From: Bacteroidota bacterium
GTDB lineage: Bacteria; Bacteroidota; Ignavibacteria; SZUA-365
DNA length: 64,000 nucleotides
Direction: 5' to 3'
Assembly: GCA_014860565.1 (NCBI GenBank)
Contig: JACZJN010000060.1
Span: 1 to 64,000 of the forward strand
In this document: piece by piece, positions 52,198 through 62,143 of the stretch
Layout of the letters: each line of letters begins with the position of its first letter
How positions within the stretch are numbered: the first letter of the stretch is position 1
The notes under the pieces: generated by a model
What the model was told of the DNA's origin: nothing
Database searches by the model: none
Seen by the model: only the letters and a program-made list of their open reading frames with translations
Program-made: the position numbers and the translations under genes

Positions 52198-52235
52198 TAT
52201 TCCGGCAGATGGGAAGAAAATATTCAGCGCACGAA

Positions 52236-55200
52236 TCAATGCGTCACGACCATCAAGCGCTGACGCGTACCCGTTCCTGTGTGTAATTCATATCTGTAGA
52301 TGCCCGACGATATGGAACGAAGGTCCACGGTCGCGGTATGTTCACCAGCCTCCTGCACCGCGTCGACCAGCGTGGCGATATGACGGCCATATGAATCGAT
52401 GAGGATGAGCCGGACGGCCCCCGCGGTCAGTAGTGAGTACCGGATCGTTGTCTGTGAGGTGGCGGGATTCGGATTATTCTGCTCGAGTCCGATGTAATGG
52501 GTGCCGTCGAATAAACGTTCACCACCCTCGCGACAAATCCTGACGCGGAGCAGTCCGTTTTGTGTTCGGACCCGCACCGGAGTCCCGGCCCAATCGAAAT
52601 GATCAATGCGCAACGGAGTCTCCGCTGTCGTTCCGAGGGTTACCATGAATTCCAGACCGGCAAGCTGCATTCCGCCACCGTAGCCGCTTTCCAGCTCTAT
52701 TTTCCGGATGCCGTTTTCCGTTACACCCGGTGGCGTGTTTCCCACCGGCAACATCACCGATTCATCGAAGCTCAGGATGGAATGGAATCGTGTCGGAGCG
52801 AGTTGGGAGAGCGCGGTTTCATCAAGAATGGACAGCGGCACCTGTATGACCTCGCCGGGTTCTGCTTCGAGCACGGGGAGTCCGATAAGAGTGAATGCCT
52901 CGATGAGGCGGTCGATGACCAGAATTTCAGACAGCGCGGGGCAGCCGTTCTCATCCACGGTGATGACCCGATAATTTCCCGGCTGCGTGACAGGTATGGA
53001 TGACCTGTCAGAGTCGGGGATGCGCGTGCCGTTCACATACCACTCGTAGCGCATGGCCGTCGTGCAGTGCAGGGAATCAACTGTTCGTGTGATGACGGGA
53101 GGGACCGGCGGAGGCCACACGCGTACAAAGTGATCGGCCGATTGGGATGCGCACCCGTTACTGTCGGTTACCGTCACACGGTACCACCCTTCGGAGCGTA
53201 CGGTGATGCTCGGGCCCTGCATGCCGTTGGACCACATGTAACGCACATAGCCCCGCGACGCAGTCAACTGCACGGAGTCGCCATCGCACAGCTCCGAAGG
53301 ACCGGTTATCAACGGCTTGTCGACAGCATTTACCAGAATCAACACAGGATCAGAGATGCCTTCGCAGCCTTCCACACTTACGACTCGTACGAGATAGACG
53401 CCCGGCATGCGCGCCTGGATAATCTGCCTGCTCTCCGGGCCCCACGGCGTCTGCCATTCATAGCGGATGAAGCCGGATCCTGCATCAAGCGCGATGCTGT
53501 CGCCTTCGCAGAGTGTGACGGGACCCTCCGGCATAATGCGCGGATGAACGGAATCAGCAATGACGATCATCAGCGTATCCGTTCGCTGGCAGATACCGTC
53601 GTCCGCGGTTACCGTCAGCATATACTTCCCACTTTCAGGCCAGTGCACAATCAGGGAATCCGCAATGACACCACTTTCAACAATCCCACCGCTGCTGAGC
53701 CATCGGAAAGCTGTCCCCGGCCCAGCGATCGCATGGTACACTTCCCGAGCTCCGGGACAGAGCAACGTGCGTCCCTCGAGCGATACCGAAGGAGCGGGCA
53801 GCGCGGTCAGCGTCATTGGAGGCGAGCTGCCGGTGCAGCCGTCCGCATTGATCGCCGTGACGCTATACGTACCTGCGGAAGAGGCCGCGAGGATCTCGGT
53901 ACCGGAAATCGTGCCCGCCGGCGTCTGCCATTCGTAACGAGCATATCCGGGCTCCGTCCGAAGCAGCACCGCCTGTCCTTCGCAGAACACGCTATCGCCA
54001 TCGAGACTCAGCCGCGGTTCCGGTATCCTGGATATCCGGATGTTGATTTCCTTAAAAACGTCGCACCAGCGGTCGCCGCCGGGAAGCGGCCGGAGTGCAG
54101 TGATACGTATCCAGCCGGTTGTGTCCGCGGTCCACCGCACGGTGAGGTTTCCCGGTGGCTCGGTAGAAATCACGGCTCCGCCTCCCACTTCCCAGATGCA
54201 GCTGTCGCCTGGCAGCAGCGGAGTGGAATAGGACGCAGTTTCTCCGTGACAGATCACGAGCGGACCCACGATTTCCGCGGGAGGTCCGGAGACGGCGATC
54301 AGGCGCACGGGATCGGATATTCCCGGACAAATCCCGGTGTCGGTCACGACGACATGCACCTGGGCCGATGTGCCGACGCGCAAAGATTCATTCTGGGACA
54401 TTTCTTGTCCCAGCTCGTCAAGCCACCGGTACGTGCGGTACGGGCGATCTGTCGTAAGCGTGACGGAATCTCCTTCACAGAATGGATTCGCTCCGATGAC
54501 AACGATCGAAGGATGCAGCGCAGGGTGCAACCATACGGTGACGGACGGGGCAATAGCTTCGCAACCGCCTTCCGTCCATACGCGTACCGTGTACACTCCT
54601 CCTGCACGAACAGTAAGCGTTCGTGTCGTATCGGGAAGCGGCGAACCATCCCGCAACCATTGATACCGGGCATAGCCTCCCGTCGCGACGAGCACGAGCG
54701 AATCACCGTCACAGAGGTTCCGGTTCCCGGAAGGGCGGATGTCCACTTGCGCGTTATCCAGCACCACGACCCGCACACTATCCTCCCTTGCGCACCCGGC
54801 GGCATCCGTCACCCTGAGAATGTATAAGATGCTGGCGTCGGGGCGTACCAGCGGGTCCCTCTCGCTTGAAGAAGAAAGCAATCCGATCGACGGCGTCCAT
54901 TGAAATGTATAGGGTGGCACACCGCCGGAGGCGGATCCATGCAGCCGTGCGGAATCCCCGCGGCAGAGAATGACATCCTGTCCGGCCGAAACCACGGGAC
55001 CGTCGGAAACAGTAACGAGCATGCTGTCCCTGCCCTCGCAGCCGTTCACATCGACGACGTGAAGATAAAACTTCATGGTACTGTCCGCACGGGCAGCGGT
55101 CTCCAACGCATGCGCATCGAGCACGAACGCCGCCGGTTCCCATTGCACGGCGAGCGGGGGACGGCCTCCGATCACCGTTCCCTGCAGCAGGATCGAATCA

Positions 55201-57083
55201 CCGCGACACACTGTTCGCGTTGGCGGCAGATCCACTTCGAGGCCTTCATGGAGTTCCACCGTATGCTCGACTTCGCTCGAGCAGCCATTGGCATCGACAA
55301 CATGGATGGTGAATGTCGTCGTCGACTGCACCGTCACTCGCGTCGCAAGTGAATCCGGAGTCGCACACAATTGCTCGGGCGACCACTGCACCTTGAACGG
55401 AGGTTTCCCGCTTCGCACGCTACAGCGGAGCCAGATATCCCCGGGCTTGCACAACCGGTCCGCGCCGGCTATCAGCAGTTCAACGGCGTCAAAGACCTGT
55501 ACTTCAATGCTGTCTTCCCCGATGCATCCGTGCGCATCCGTTACCCGCACACTGTAACGGGTCGGCTTCCTCGGGTGCACAACCGGGGCAGACGGGTCGC
55601 TCAGATCCATCAGGCTGTCGGGAGACCATTCATATCGGAACGGCGCGGTTCCACCCAGCACGGAGGTGAAGAGTATGATATCCCGATCGCCACAGTAGCG
55701 GTGGTCGGGGCCGAGATCGACATCGAGACCTTCATGTATCGTCACGGTCACCGAATCCTGATCGGTGCATCCGTTGAAATCCTCGACCTTCACGACATAG
55801 GTGTATGTCCCGGGGAGCAAGGGAGTGACATTGGGATTCTGTTTGTTTCGCTCCGACTCCGCGAGTGTTGGGTGCGGGTCCCAGGTGAAGCGGTACGGCG
55901 GCTGACCACCGATCGCCCTGGCGGAGAGGGAAAACGACTGCACGCCGCAGAATTCAAGGTCAGGTCCTGCATCGATGATTACTTCGGGCAGGACTTCGAC
56001 AAGAACGGAGTCCGATGCATGCATTCCGTCAGCATCGTACACGGTAACGACATACCTGATGGTGTACGGCGGTGTGGCGAGCGTGCTTTGTGAATAGGGA
56101 GAACGGAGAAACTGAATCGGGCTCCAGACAAACTGATACGGGGGACGACCGCCGTAGGCCTCGGCATGCAGCAGAATTGTTTCCCCTTTGCAGATCGGTC
56201 GCACCGGGTCCGCGATGACACCGAGTTCCAGTGCTTCACAGGTGATCCCCATCGGCAGATCCGGAATATCGACGATCGCCGGATTCCCCTGCGGTTGCCC
56301 ATGATTGGCGTGAGTGGTTTCATCGAGGTAATTCCCACAGAATCTCCAGAAGCCCATGAGGTTCGGGAGCTGGGAAAGATCTATCAACCGCCGCGCCATA
56401 TATGACTGGATTTCTGCCTGAGTGCGCTCTCCGCTCCAATACCGACATTCGTCAAGGAATCCCGCTCCTGTTGCCCCACCGTAATTCTGAAAATACCCGC
56501 CCCAGGCGAGTCCCGTAACAACGGTGAAATGACGCGGCTGGAAGGAAAACGTCGCGGACAGGTTACCATTGATGTAACAGCGCGCGTTCCCCGCGGGTCC
56601 GTTCACGACCAGTGCCAGGTGATTCCAGACGTTCGGACGAAATGAGTAATGTGGCGTCCAGAAATAGCTGTCCGGCTGGGAATTCATCCCTGTCATGAAT
56701 TCGATCCGCTGGTTCACCGCCTCGTAAACGACACTCCAATCCGGCTGTGCATTCCCTGGTTTGTCACGCGAAACGATCACGATTCGGCTTGTGGCTTTCA
56801 CCCAACATTCCGCCGTGAAAGTATCGAGTACGAGTGTTGGGTTATCAGGAATCTCCATCCATGCGCCCACCAGTAGCTGCAATCCCTGATTCGGCGGGAC
56901 CAGTTCATACGAGTCCCCTGCATTCTGTGCGTGAACATCGCTGGATGAAATGAAACAGATGACAGCGAGGAGCAGAAGCAGCCCGCGTATCGTCACGCAT
57001 GCATCCCACCAGTGTGACGAACGCACCGAATACCCGGGTTCCATCCCTCGAAACAAATCCCCGCGTACGTGCACGACGGACAT
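52236..57083 (-). CDS. Giant T9SS surface protein: LamG domain, SprB-like and Ig-like repeats, cohesin-like module
   Basis: 1615 residues. The signal region is GLLLLLAVICFISSSDVHAQ behind a 32-residue lead; a GTG near 56996 would give a normal start. Residues about 65-270 are a LamG/concanavalin fold (TFTAECWVKATSRIVIVSRD, NVWNHLALVVNGPAGNARCY). Then come six repeats of the SprB type (GGRPPYQFVWSP, GGQPPYRFTWDP and so on) and about seven Ig-like units starting LCEGDSIAL or FCEGDSVTL. A cohesin-like domain lies near 1400-1520 (LEAEPGEVIQVPLSILDETA). The end is a divergent T9SS domain (EQNNPNPATSQTTIRYSL). SprB-type repeats occur in gliding adhesins, so an adhesive or motility role is plausible. 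Confidence 0.88.
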   Translation of the reverse strand: MSVVHVRGDLFRGMEPGYSVRSSHWWDACVTIRGLLLLLAVICFISSSDVHAQNAGDSYELVPPNQGLQLLVGAWMEIPDNPTLVLDTFTAECWVKATSRIVIVSRDKPGNAQPDWSVVYEAVNQRIEFMTGMNSQPDSYFWTPHYSFRPNVWNHLALVVNGPAGNARCYINGNLSATFSFQPRHFTVVTGLAWGGYFQNYGGATGAGFLDECRYWSGERTQAEIQSYMARRLIDLSQLPNLMGFWRFCGNYLDETTHANHGQPQGNPAIVDIPDLPMGITCEALELGVIADPVRPICKGETILLHAEAYGGRPPYQFVWSPIQFLRSPYSQSTLATPPYTIRYVVTVYDADGMHASDSVLVEVLPEVIIDAGPDLEFCGVQSFSLSARAIGGQPPYRFTWDPHPTLAESERNKQNPNVTPLLPGTYTYVVKVEDFNGCTDQDSVTVTIHEGLDVDLGPDHRYCGDRDIILFTSVLGGTAPFRYEWSPDSLMDLSDPSAPVVHPRKPTRYSVRVTDAHGCIGEDSIEVQVFDAVELLIAGADRLCKPGDIWLRCSVRSGKPPFKVQWSPEQLCATPDSLATRVTVQSTTTFTIHVVDANGCSSEVEHTVELHEGLEVDLPPTRTVCRGDSILLQGTVIGGRPPLAVQWEPAAFVLDAHALETAARADSTMKFYLHVVDVNGCEGRDSMLVTVSDGPVVSAGQDVILCRGDSARLHGSASGGVPPYTFQWTPSIGLLSSSSERDPLVRPDASILYILRVTDAAGCAREDSVRVVVLDNAQVDIRPSGNRNLCDGDSLVLVATGGYARYQWLRDGSPLPDTTRTLTVRAGGVYTVRVWTEGGCEAIAPSVTVWLHPALHPSIVVIGANPFCEGDSVTLTTDRPYRTYRWLDELGQEMSQNESLRVGTSAQVHVVVTDTGICPGISDPVRLIAVSGPPAEIVGPLVICHGETASYSTPLLPGDSCIWEVGGGAVISTEPPGNLTVRWTADTTGWIRITALRPLPGGDRWCDVFKEINIRISRIPEPRLSLDGDSVFCEGQAVLLRTEPGYARYEWQTPAGTISGTEILAASSAGTYSVTAINADGCTGSSPPMTLTALPAPSVSLEGRTLLCPGAREVYHAIAGPGTAFRWLSSGGIVESGVIADSLIVHWPESGKYMLTVTADDGICQRTDTLMIVIADSVHPRIMPEGPVTLCEGDSIALDAGSGFIRYEWQTPWGPESRQIIQARMPGVYLVRVVSVEGCEGISDPVLILVNAVDKPLITGPSELCDGDSVQLTASRGYVRYMWSNGMQGPSITVRSEGWYRVTVTDSNGCASQSADHFVRVWPPPVPPVITRTVDSLHCTTAMRYEWYVNGTRIPDSDRSSIPVTQPGNYRVITVDENGCPALSEILVIDRLIEAFTLIGLPVLEAEPGEVIQVPLSILDETALSQLAPTRFHSILSFDESVMLPVGNTPPGVTENGIRKIELESGYGGGMQLAGLEFMVTLGTTAETPLRIDHFDWAGTPVRVRTQNGLLRVRICREGGERLFDGTHYIGLEQNNPNPATSQTTIRYSLLTAGAVRLILIDSYGRHIATLVDAVQEAGEHTATVDLRSISSGIYRYELHTGTGTRQRLMVVTH

Positions 57084-57214
57084 AACACCACCATCGTCGA
57101 TATAACCGATATTATGTCCCGATACTATCGTTTTTTCAACCGAAAGTCAACTCCCGCGATATCACGCGCCAATTCTTCGAGACAGGCGCGATCTTCGTTG
57201 CCGTGCCGCGGTTC

Positions 57215-58723
57215 TTATCGCTGCAGCACCAGAGGCAACAATCGATGCTGCGCTCCGGCCGAGACCATCAGGAAGTACAGACCGGGCGATTGACTCCCCA
57301 GCCCGAGCGAAATCGTTGCCTCCGGCGCGATGAAGACATGCTCCCATCGTCCCACACCGCGGCCGAATGTATCGAAGAGCGTCAACACGGCTTGCGTCGC
57401 GGAAACGCCGCGCAAGCGCACGGTGATCGGCCCCGATGCCGGCTGGGGATAGACCGTCACCTGCATCGCTGAAGCGAGGGGAGGAAACTCCGCTCCGCTC
57501 GTGGGGGGATTCCCCTCGATGGCCCCGATGCTGGGGGGAATATGAAACGCGTTTCCGAGGAAATCCTTGAGCGGTGCCGCCATCGGCGTTCCCGACCCGA
57601 TGGCGGGCGAGCCTGCTAGCAGCGAGAAATCGCCGTCGACCAGCGCGGGAGCGCGCAGACGCGGATCCCGTCCTATCACCGATTCGATGTCCGTGGTCGG
57701 GGTGTTGGGTCCGCCCCATGCCGCGCTCTCGGTGTTGAACCAGAGGTTGTTGCGAAACTGAAACGTCTCGGGTGCGGTATTCGAACCAATGTTGAAGGTC
57801 GGCCCCGCGGCGCGGTTGTCGATCACGACGAGATTGTTGAGGAAGGTGTTGTTGCCGCAGGACTGGAATCGGGCGTCGGTGCTTTCCTGCAGAATGCGCA
57901 CCGCCCATTTTTCGGGGAGGTATATCGTGTTCTGAACCACCGCGCAGTTCACCGCTCCGACGTAGGCGATCGGTGCCTCGGATCCGGTGAAGATGTTGGC
58001 GGCGACGAGAATATCCGATGCTTCGAATGACGCGTCCAGCGGACGGAAATACGGTAGCCCCGTCGACCCGCCGATATTGATCGCGCGCTGCCCGCCATTG
58101 TAAAACGCGTTTCTCTCTATCCGGATGAATCGCGTCCCGCCTTTCGCCTGTATGCAATTCGACCCCGCATTCTCGAAACGGTTTGCCTCGAACATGCCTG
58201 CATGACATCCCACCATGTCGATCATGCTCCCGCCTGCCGCGCCGTTGATGAAGCGGCAGCCGCGCACGGTGAAGCTGTCCACCCCCGACAGTTTCAGCAT
58301 GTCGTTGTTGCCCGTGGCGTCGATGCCGAGCCATTCGCATTCCTCGATCAGCAGATGATGGGCAGGCGTGGCGTAGCTGCCGCCGTCGTCGATGTTCACG
58401 CCGTTCCCCGTCTGCGCGTCGAAGGCCAGTCGTGTGATGCGCAGCCAGGCGGGATCGGTGAGTTGGAAGGCATTCCCACCGCCGGAGATCAGCGCTCCCG
58501 CTTCTCCCGTTATGGTGATCCACGCATCAGCGCGCCCCTGCAGGTTTTCCACGTACGCGCCGCCCTGATGCGTGCCGGCCAGGAACAGGATCGTGTCACC
58601 CGGACGCGCGTCCGCGGCCGCGGCTTCGAGTCCGCTGTATCCTCCGCTGCCGATAGGAAGCACGCGCGCGTTCGCCGCGCATGATAGAAGAAGACCTGTC
58701 AGAAGGAAAAAAAGTGATCGCAT
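57215..58723 (-). CDS. Right-handed beta-helix T9SS protein
   Basis: 502 residues. GGAGG is eight bases before the ATG. The signal peptide is MRSLFFLLTGLLLSCAANA. A parallel beta-helix spans about 25-380, with entry GGYSGLEAAAADARPGDTIL and rungs such as HLLIEECEWLGI, FTVRGCRFING, NRFENAGSNCIQAKGG and NAFYNGGQRAINIGG. This is a polysaccharide-lyase/NosD-like fold; catalytic residues are not identifiable. The C-terminal 80 residues are a T9SS-type domain with a weakened motif VTVYPQPASGPITVRL and ending LLPLVLQR. Separated from the giant gene by about 130 bp on the same strand. Confidence 0.85.
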   Translation of the reverse strand: MRSLFFLLTGLLLSCAANARVLPIGSGGYSGLEAAAADARPGDTILFLAGTHQGGAYVENLQGRADAWITITGEAGALISGGGNAFQLTDPAWLRITRLAFDAQTGNGVNIDDGGSYATPAHHLLIEECEWLGIDATGNNDMLKLSGVDSFTVRGCRFINGAAGGSMIDMVGCHAGMFEANRFENAGSNCIQAKGGTRFIRIERNAFYNGGQRAINIGGSTGLPYFRPLDASFEASDILVAANIFTGSEAPIAYVGAVNCAVVQNTIYLPEKWAVRILQESTDARFQSCGNNTFLNNLVVIDNRAAGPTFNIGSNTAPETFQFRNNLWFNTESAAWGGPNTPTTDIESVIGRDPRLRAPALVDGDFSLLAGSPAIGSGTPMAAPLKDFLGNAFHIPPSIGAIEGNPPTSGAEFPPLASAMQVTVYPQPASGPITVRLRGVSATQAVLTLFDTFGRGVGRWEHVFIAPEATISLGLGSQSPGLYFLMVSAGAQHRLLPLVLQR

Positions 58724-58848
58724 GATGCCTCCGAAAATCAGGGACGAATTCCGGCATTGCCGATGACAATCCGCTCCACTACATTTTTAATTATGAGCGA
58801 AGCAGGGAGCCGCTTCGCATAAACATACCACACATATGGGAGAAGATC

Positions 58849-59070
58849 ATGAGTGAAGAACCCTTCATGAAGTTCATGGGCATTTTTGACGACGACGGCA
58901 ACCGCTACGAGCCCGACAGCATTCCGAAGCCGTCGCTATGCATCCTCTGCAGGGAAGACGACACGCAGCATCCGTTCGAGGAAATACTCTGCGTGCTCTC
59001 GCGCCTCGATCACATGCTGGAGGGAGACGACGAGGAATTCATCTGCCACGCGTTCAAACCGCGCGACTGA
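58849..59070 (+). CDS. Small acidic cysteine-containing hypothetical protein
   Basis: 73 residues. GGAGAAG lies six bases before the ATG at 58849. No signal peptide, so cytoplasmic. It has LCILCREDD (a C-x-x-C knuckle), further Cys in EILCVLSRL and FICHAF, and many Asp/Glu. The four cysteines and a His could bind zinc or iron. No family was recognised. It lies between the divergent beta-helix gene and the DUF6544 gene. Strong ribosome site and coding-like composition support a real gene. Confidence 0.65.
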   Translation: MSEEPFMKFMGIFDDDGNRYEPDSIPKPSLCILCREDDTQHPFEEILCVLSRLDHMLEGDDEEFICHAFKPRD

Positions 59071-59172
59071 CGTCCTCACGTATTATCGAACACGCAGGAA
59101 CATCCTGAAGGATGGTTGCGATTGATTTCCCTTTTCTCCATCTTTTTCTCCTGAATATTCACGAGAAGCATC

Positions 59173-60012
59173 ATGTTCGTCCTCTTCGTCCTCCTCTTTC
59201 TTATCGCCGCTTTCGCCGCGTACCTGTACGTACAGCATCAATCCTTCAGCAGCATGGTCTGGAAGGAGGTGCGGGAATTGGCGGGTGATCCGCCGCAGGC
59301 GCTCGAAGCCGCGGTCGGTCTGGCATCATTTCCCGAACCGATGCGGCGCTATCTTTCCTATGCGATCGTGGACGGCCGCGCGCCCGCCACGTTCGCGCGC
59401 ATGCGGCACGGCGGCACCTTCCGCCGTTCTGCCGCCGAACCGTGGTTCTCCATCAGTGGAGAGCAGTACTACGACACTTCCACACCTGCGTTTGTCTGGT
59501 CGGCGACGATGAAGATGAATGCGCTGCTCTGGGTGCGGGGACGGGACAAGTACATGAACGGGCACGGGCATATGCTCATCAAGCCGCTTTCCGCATTCAC
59601 GGCGGTGGACGCCGCGGGTCCGGAAATGGATCAATCCACTCTGCTGCGCTACATCTCGGAAATGCCCTGGTTCCCCACCGCCTTCCTGACCGTTCCCGGC
59701 ATCAGCTACCAGGCGGTGGACGAAAACACCGTCAAATTGAAGATGACACATGGAGAGATCTCGGTGACGGCACGCTTCACCATCGACGAGCAGGGAGCGA
59801 TCACACGCTTTCATACTGAGGATCGCTACCGGGAAATGGACGGCGCCATGCTGCGCCAGCCCTGGTTCGGGACGTACGGTGAATATCGGGAATTCGATGG
59901 CATGCGCATCCCTGTTTCGGCCGAGGTCGCGTGGGAAACGCCGGAGGGTCCTCTGCCCTACGCCCGCTTCCGCATCGAGCAGATGGAGTACGACATCCCT
60001 TCACCGTTCTGA
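59173..60012 (+). CDS. DUF6544-like membrane-anchored protein
   Basis: 279 residues. One N-terminal membrane helix (FVLFVLLFLIAAFAAYLYVQ) is followed by a soluble domain. Recognisable family features are FPEPMRRYLSYAIVDGRAPA, MRHGGTFRRSAAEPWFSISG with a following EQYY, and a late VWSATMKMNALLWVRGRDKY. GTYGEYREFDGMRIPVSAEV and WETPEGPLPYARFRI close it. The domain looks like a beta-rich START/lipocalin-like sheet, but its function is unknown. The ribosome site is weak. A 15-bp tandem repeat lies just past its stop. Confidence 0.7.
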   Translation: MFVLFVLLFLIAAFAAYLYVQHQSFSSMVWKEVRELAGDPPQALEAAVGLASFPEPMRRYLSYAIVDGRAPATFARMRHGGTFRRSAAEPWFSISGEQYYDTSTPAFVWSATMKMNALLWVRGRDKYMNGHGHMLIKPLSAFTAVDAAGPEMDQSTLLRYISEMPWFPTAFLTVPGISYQAVDENTVKLKMTHGEISVTARFTIDEQGAITRFHTEDRYREMDGAMLRQPWFGTYGEYREFDGMRIPVSAEVAWETPEGPLPYARFRIEQMEYDIPSPF

Positions 60013-60035
60013 AATCCGATTCGTGCGCAACCGCC

Positions 60036-60080
60036 CGGGAGGCGGTCTCACGGGAGGCGATCTCACGGGAGGCGATCTCC
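60036..60080. repeat. Three tandem 15-bp repeats downstream of the DUF6544 gene
   Basis: CGGGAGGCGGTCTCA (60036-60050), CGGGAGGCGATCTCA (60051-60065), CGGGAGGCGATCTCC (60066-60080). They are intergenic, 23 bp past the stop and 155 bp before the M1 peptidase gene. Confidence 0.85.
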
Positions 60081-60234
60081 ATTCCACAGTGCTGCCATCT
60101 TCCCACGAAGCAGGCTGATGCGAACGCGTGCACTCCCGCTTTGAAACAAAAATTCGTATTCTCCGTTCATTCACCGATACGAAGCCGACCCTGCCCGCGC
60201 CGGGCCGATCCTGTTTTAAAAACGCGAGGACCGT

Positions 60235-62139
60235 ATGCGACGTTTTCGATACTGCTTTTTCCCGTTGCTCGCCCTTCTTCTTTTCTCCCAGGCAAACTCC
60301 ACCGGAACCGATCTGTACATGCCGCGAGACATCCGCCGCGCATATGATCGCGGAACGCGTTCCCTGACCGGTGCGCCCGGTACCGCGTACTGGCAGAACA
60401 AGGCCGACTACCGCATCCGCGTCTCCATCGATCCCGTTTCGCGCCTGCTGCGCGGCGAAGAGACGGTGGTGTATCGCAACAACAGTCCCGACACGCTCAG
60501 GCAGCTTGTGCTCAAGCTGCATCAAAACATGAACCGCGCCGGCGCTGCGCGATGGTCGCCGCTCGGTGAGCGCGCGGTCACCGACGGTATGCGCATCAGC
60601 CGTCTTGCTGCCGGAGGCGCCGAAAGAAAACTCTTCCCCGGCAGCGAGGAAGCGCAGGTCGAGCAGGGGAATCTCATCGTCACCCTGCCGCTGCCGCTCG
60701 CGCCGAAGGCATCGGTGGAACTCACCGCCGCATGGGAATTCACCATCCCGGTCACCACCGGCGAGGGCGGCGGCAACCCGCGCATGGGGACGTATGAAAA
60801 CGGCTCGATGTTCATCGCCTACTGGTATCCCAAGCTCGCGGTTTACGACGACGTGCATGGCTGGGACATGCATTCATATGACGGGGAACATGAGTTCTAT
60901 TCCGACTATGGTGACTTCGAAGTTGAGCTCACTATCCCTGAACGTTACGGCGTATGGGCGACCGGCATCCTGAGCAACGCGGGTGACGTTCTGCGCGAAC
61001 CCTATCTCGCGCGGTATCGCTCTGCCCAGAAATCGGATACCGTGGTCCGTATTGTGAACGAGGCGGAAGCTTCGGGCATGTCCCCCTACCTTTCCACGTC
61101 AGGAAAAACAGTGTGGAAATTCCGGGCCGAGGACGTCCCCGATTTCGCCTTCGGACTCGCGCGCGGATACTGCTGGGACGGTGTGTCGGCCAAAGCCGGC
61201 GACACCCGCGTGTTCGTCGACGCCGCCTACGACCCCGCTTCAAAATCCTTCCTGGAAGTCGCGGCCGAAGCGCGTGAAACCGTGGAGATGCTGAGCGCCG
61301 CGCGTCCGGGCGTCCCCTTTCCCTATCCGGCCATCACGGTGTTCAACGGATATTACGGCATGGAATTCCCGATGATCGTCAACGACGGGGAGTTTCCGAA
61401 CCGCATTCTCAATGTGTATGTGCACGCGCATGAAATCGCGCACAATTATTTCCCCTTCATGGTGGGCGTCAACGAGACGCGCTATGCGTGGATGGACGAA
61501 GGACTGGCGTATTTCCTGCCGGTCGATGTGCAGAAGAAGCAATCGAATTACGACCACATGATTCGCGCCGCGCGAGGCTACGAGCGCTTCGCCGGTACCG
61601 AGGAAGATTACCCGCTGCTCGTTCCCGCGATCGCTTCGGGCGGCGACAACCTGCAGGTTCTCGCGTACATCAAGCCCGCCACTGCGCTGAACATTCTGCG
61701 CGACGCAATGGGAGCCGAGGCATTCGATGCGGCCCTGCGCGGCTTCATCACGCGGTGGAAGGGCAGGCATCCCATTCCGTGGGACTTTTTCTACTCGTTC
61801 AACGACGTGAGCGGAATCGACTGGAACTGGTTCTGGCGGCCCTGGTTTTTCGAACCCGGGTATCCCGATCTCGCCATCAGCAAGGTCAATGCCCGTGATG
61901 GCATGACCGAAGTCACGGTGACGCGCAAGGGCAGCATGCCCGTTCCCGTCCACATAGAGGTCACCCTCGATGGCGGCGCCACGCAGTCCGTTTCCGAAAC
62001 CGCTGCCGTCTGGAAAACCGGCGCGACGGAAGCCACCTTCCGCATCGAACATACCGCGGCCGTAAATTCGCTTCGGCTGGGAGACACATGGATCCCCGAC
62101 TCGGATCCCTCGAACAACACCTGGAAAAAAGAAGGATAG
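60235..62139 (+). CDS. Secreted M1-family zinc aminopeptidase-like protein
   Basis: 634 residues with signal peptide RYCFFPLLALLLFSQANS. The N-terminal beta domain (about 50-260) matches the M1 fold (YRIRVSIDPVSRLLRGEETV, YENGSMFIAYWYPKLAVYDD). The catalytic domain has YYGMEFPMIVND (place of the GxMEN exopeptidase motif) and the zinc site HEIAH-x18-E (His399, Glu400, His403, Glu422). YERF and a C-terminal beta-sandwich (DLAISKVNARDGMTEVTVTR) follow. It is likely periplasmic or outer-membrane and trims peptides, though the altered GxMEN motif leaves exopeptidase specificity open. A GIN-domain lipoprotein gene follows four bases later, so they are co-transcribed. Confidence 0.9.
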   Translation: MRRFRYCFFPLLALLLFSQANSTGTDLYMPRDIRRAYDRGTRSLTGAPGTAYWQNKADYRIRVSIDPVSRLLRGEETVVYRNNSPDTLRQLVLKLHQNMNRAGAARWSPLGERAVTDGMRISRLAAGGAERKLFPGSEEAQVEQGNLIVTLPLPLAPKASVELTAAWEFTIPVTTGEGGGNPRMGTYENGSMFIAYWYPKLAVYDDVHGWDMHSYDGEHEFYSDYGDFEVELTIPERYGVWATGILSNAGDVLREPYLARYRSAQKSDTVVRIVNEAEASGMSPYLSTSGKTVWKFRAEDVPDFAFGLARGYCWDGVSAKAGDTRVFVDAAYDPASKSFLEVAAEARETVEMLSAARPGVPFPYPAITVFNGYYGMEFPMIVNDGEFPNRILNVYVHAHEIAHNYFPFMVGVNETRYAWMDEGLAYFLPVDVQKKQSNYDHMIRAARGYERFAGTEEDYPLLVPAIASGGDNLQVLAYIKPATALNILRDAMGAEAFDAALRGFITRWKGRHPIPWDFFYSFNDVSGIDWNWFWRPWFFEPGYPDLAISKVNARDGMTEVTVTRKGSMPVPVHIEVTLDGGATQSVSETAAVWKTGATEATFRIEHTAAVNSLRLGDTWIPDSDPSNNTWKKEG

Positions 62140-62143
62140 CACC

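Noticed and set aside
53067-54827. A 586-codon plus-strand open frame inside the giant T9SS gene
   Set aside because: Arg/His/Gly-rich composition, no ribosome site and no family; it is antisense to a clearly real gene.
57162-58523. A 453-codon minus-strand frame over the beta-helix gene
   Set aside because: Very Arg-rich and in a shifted frame relative to the real gene with signal peptide and sorting domain.
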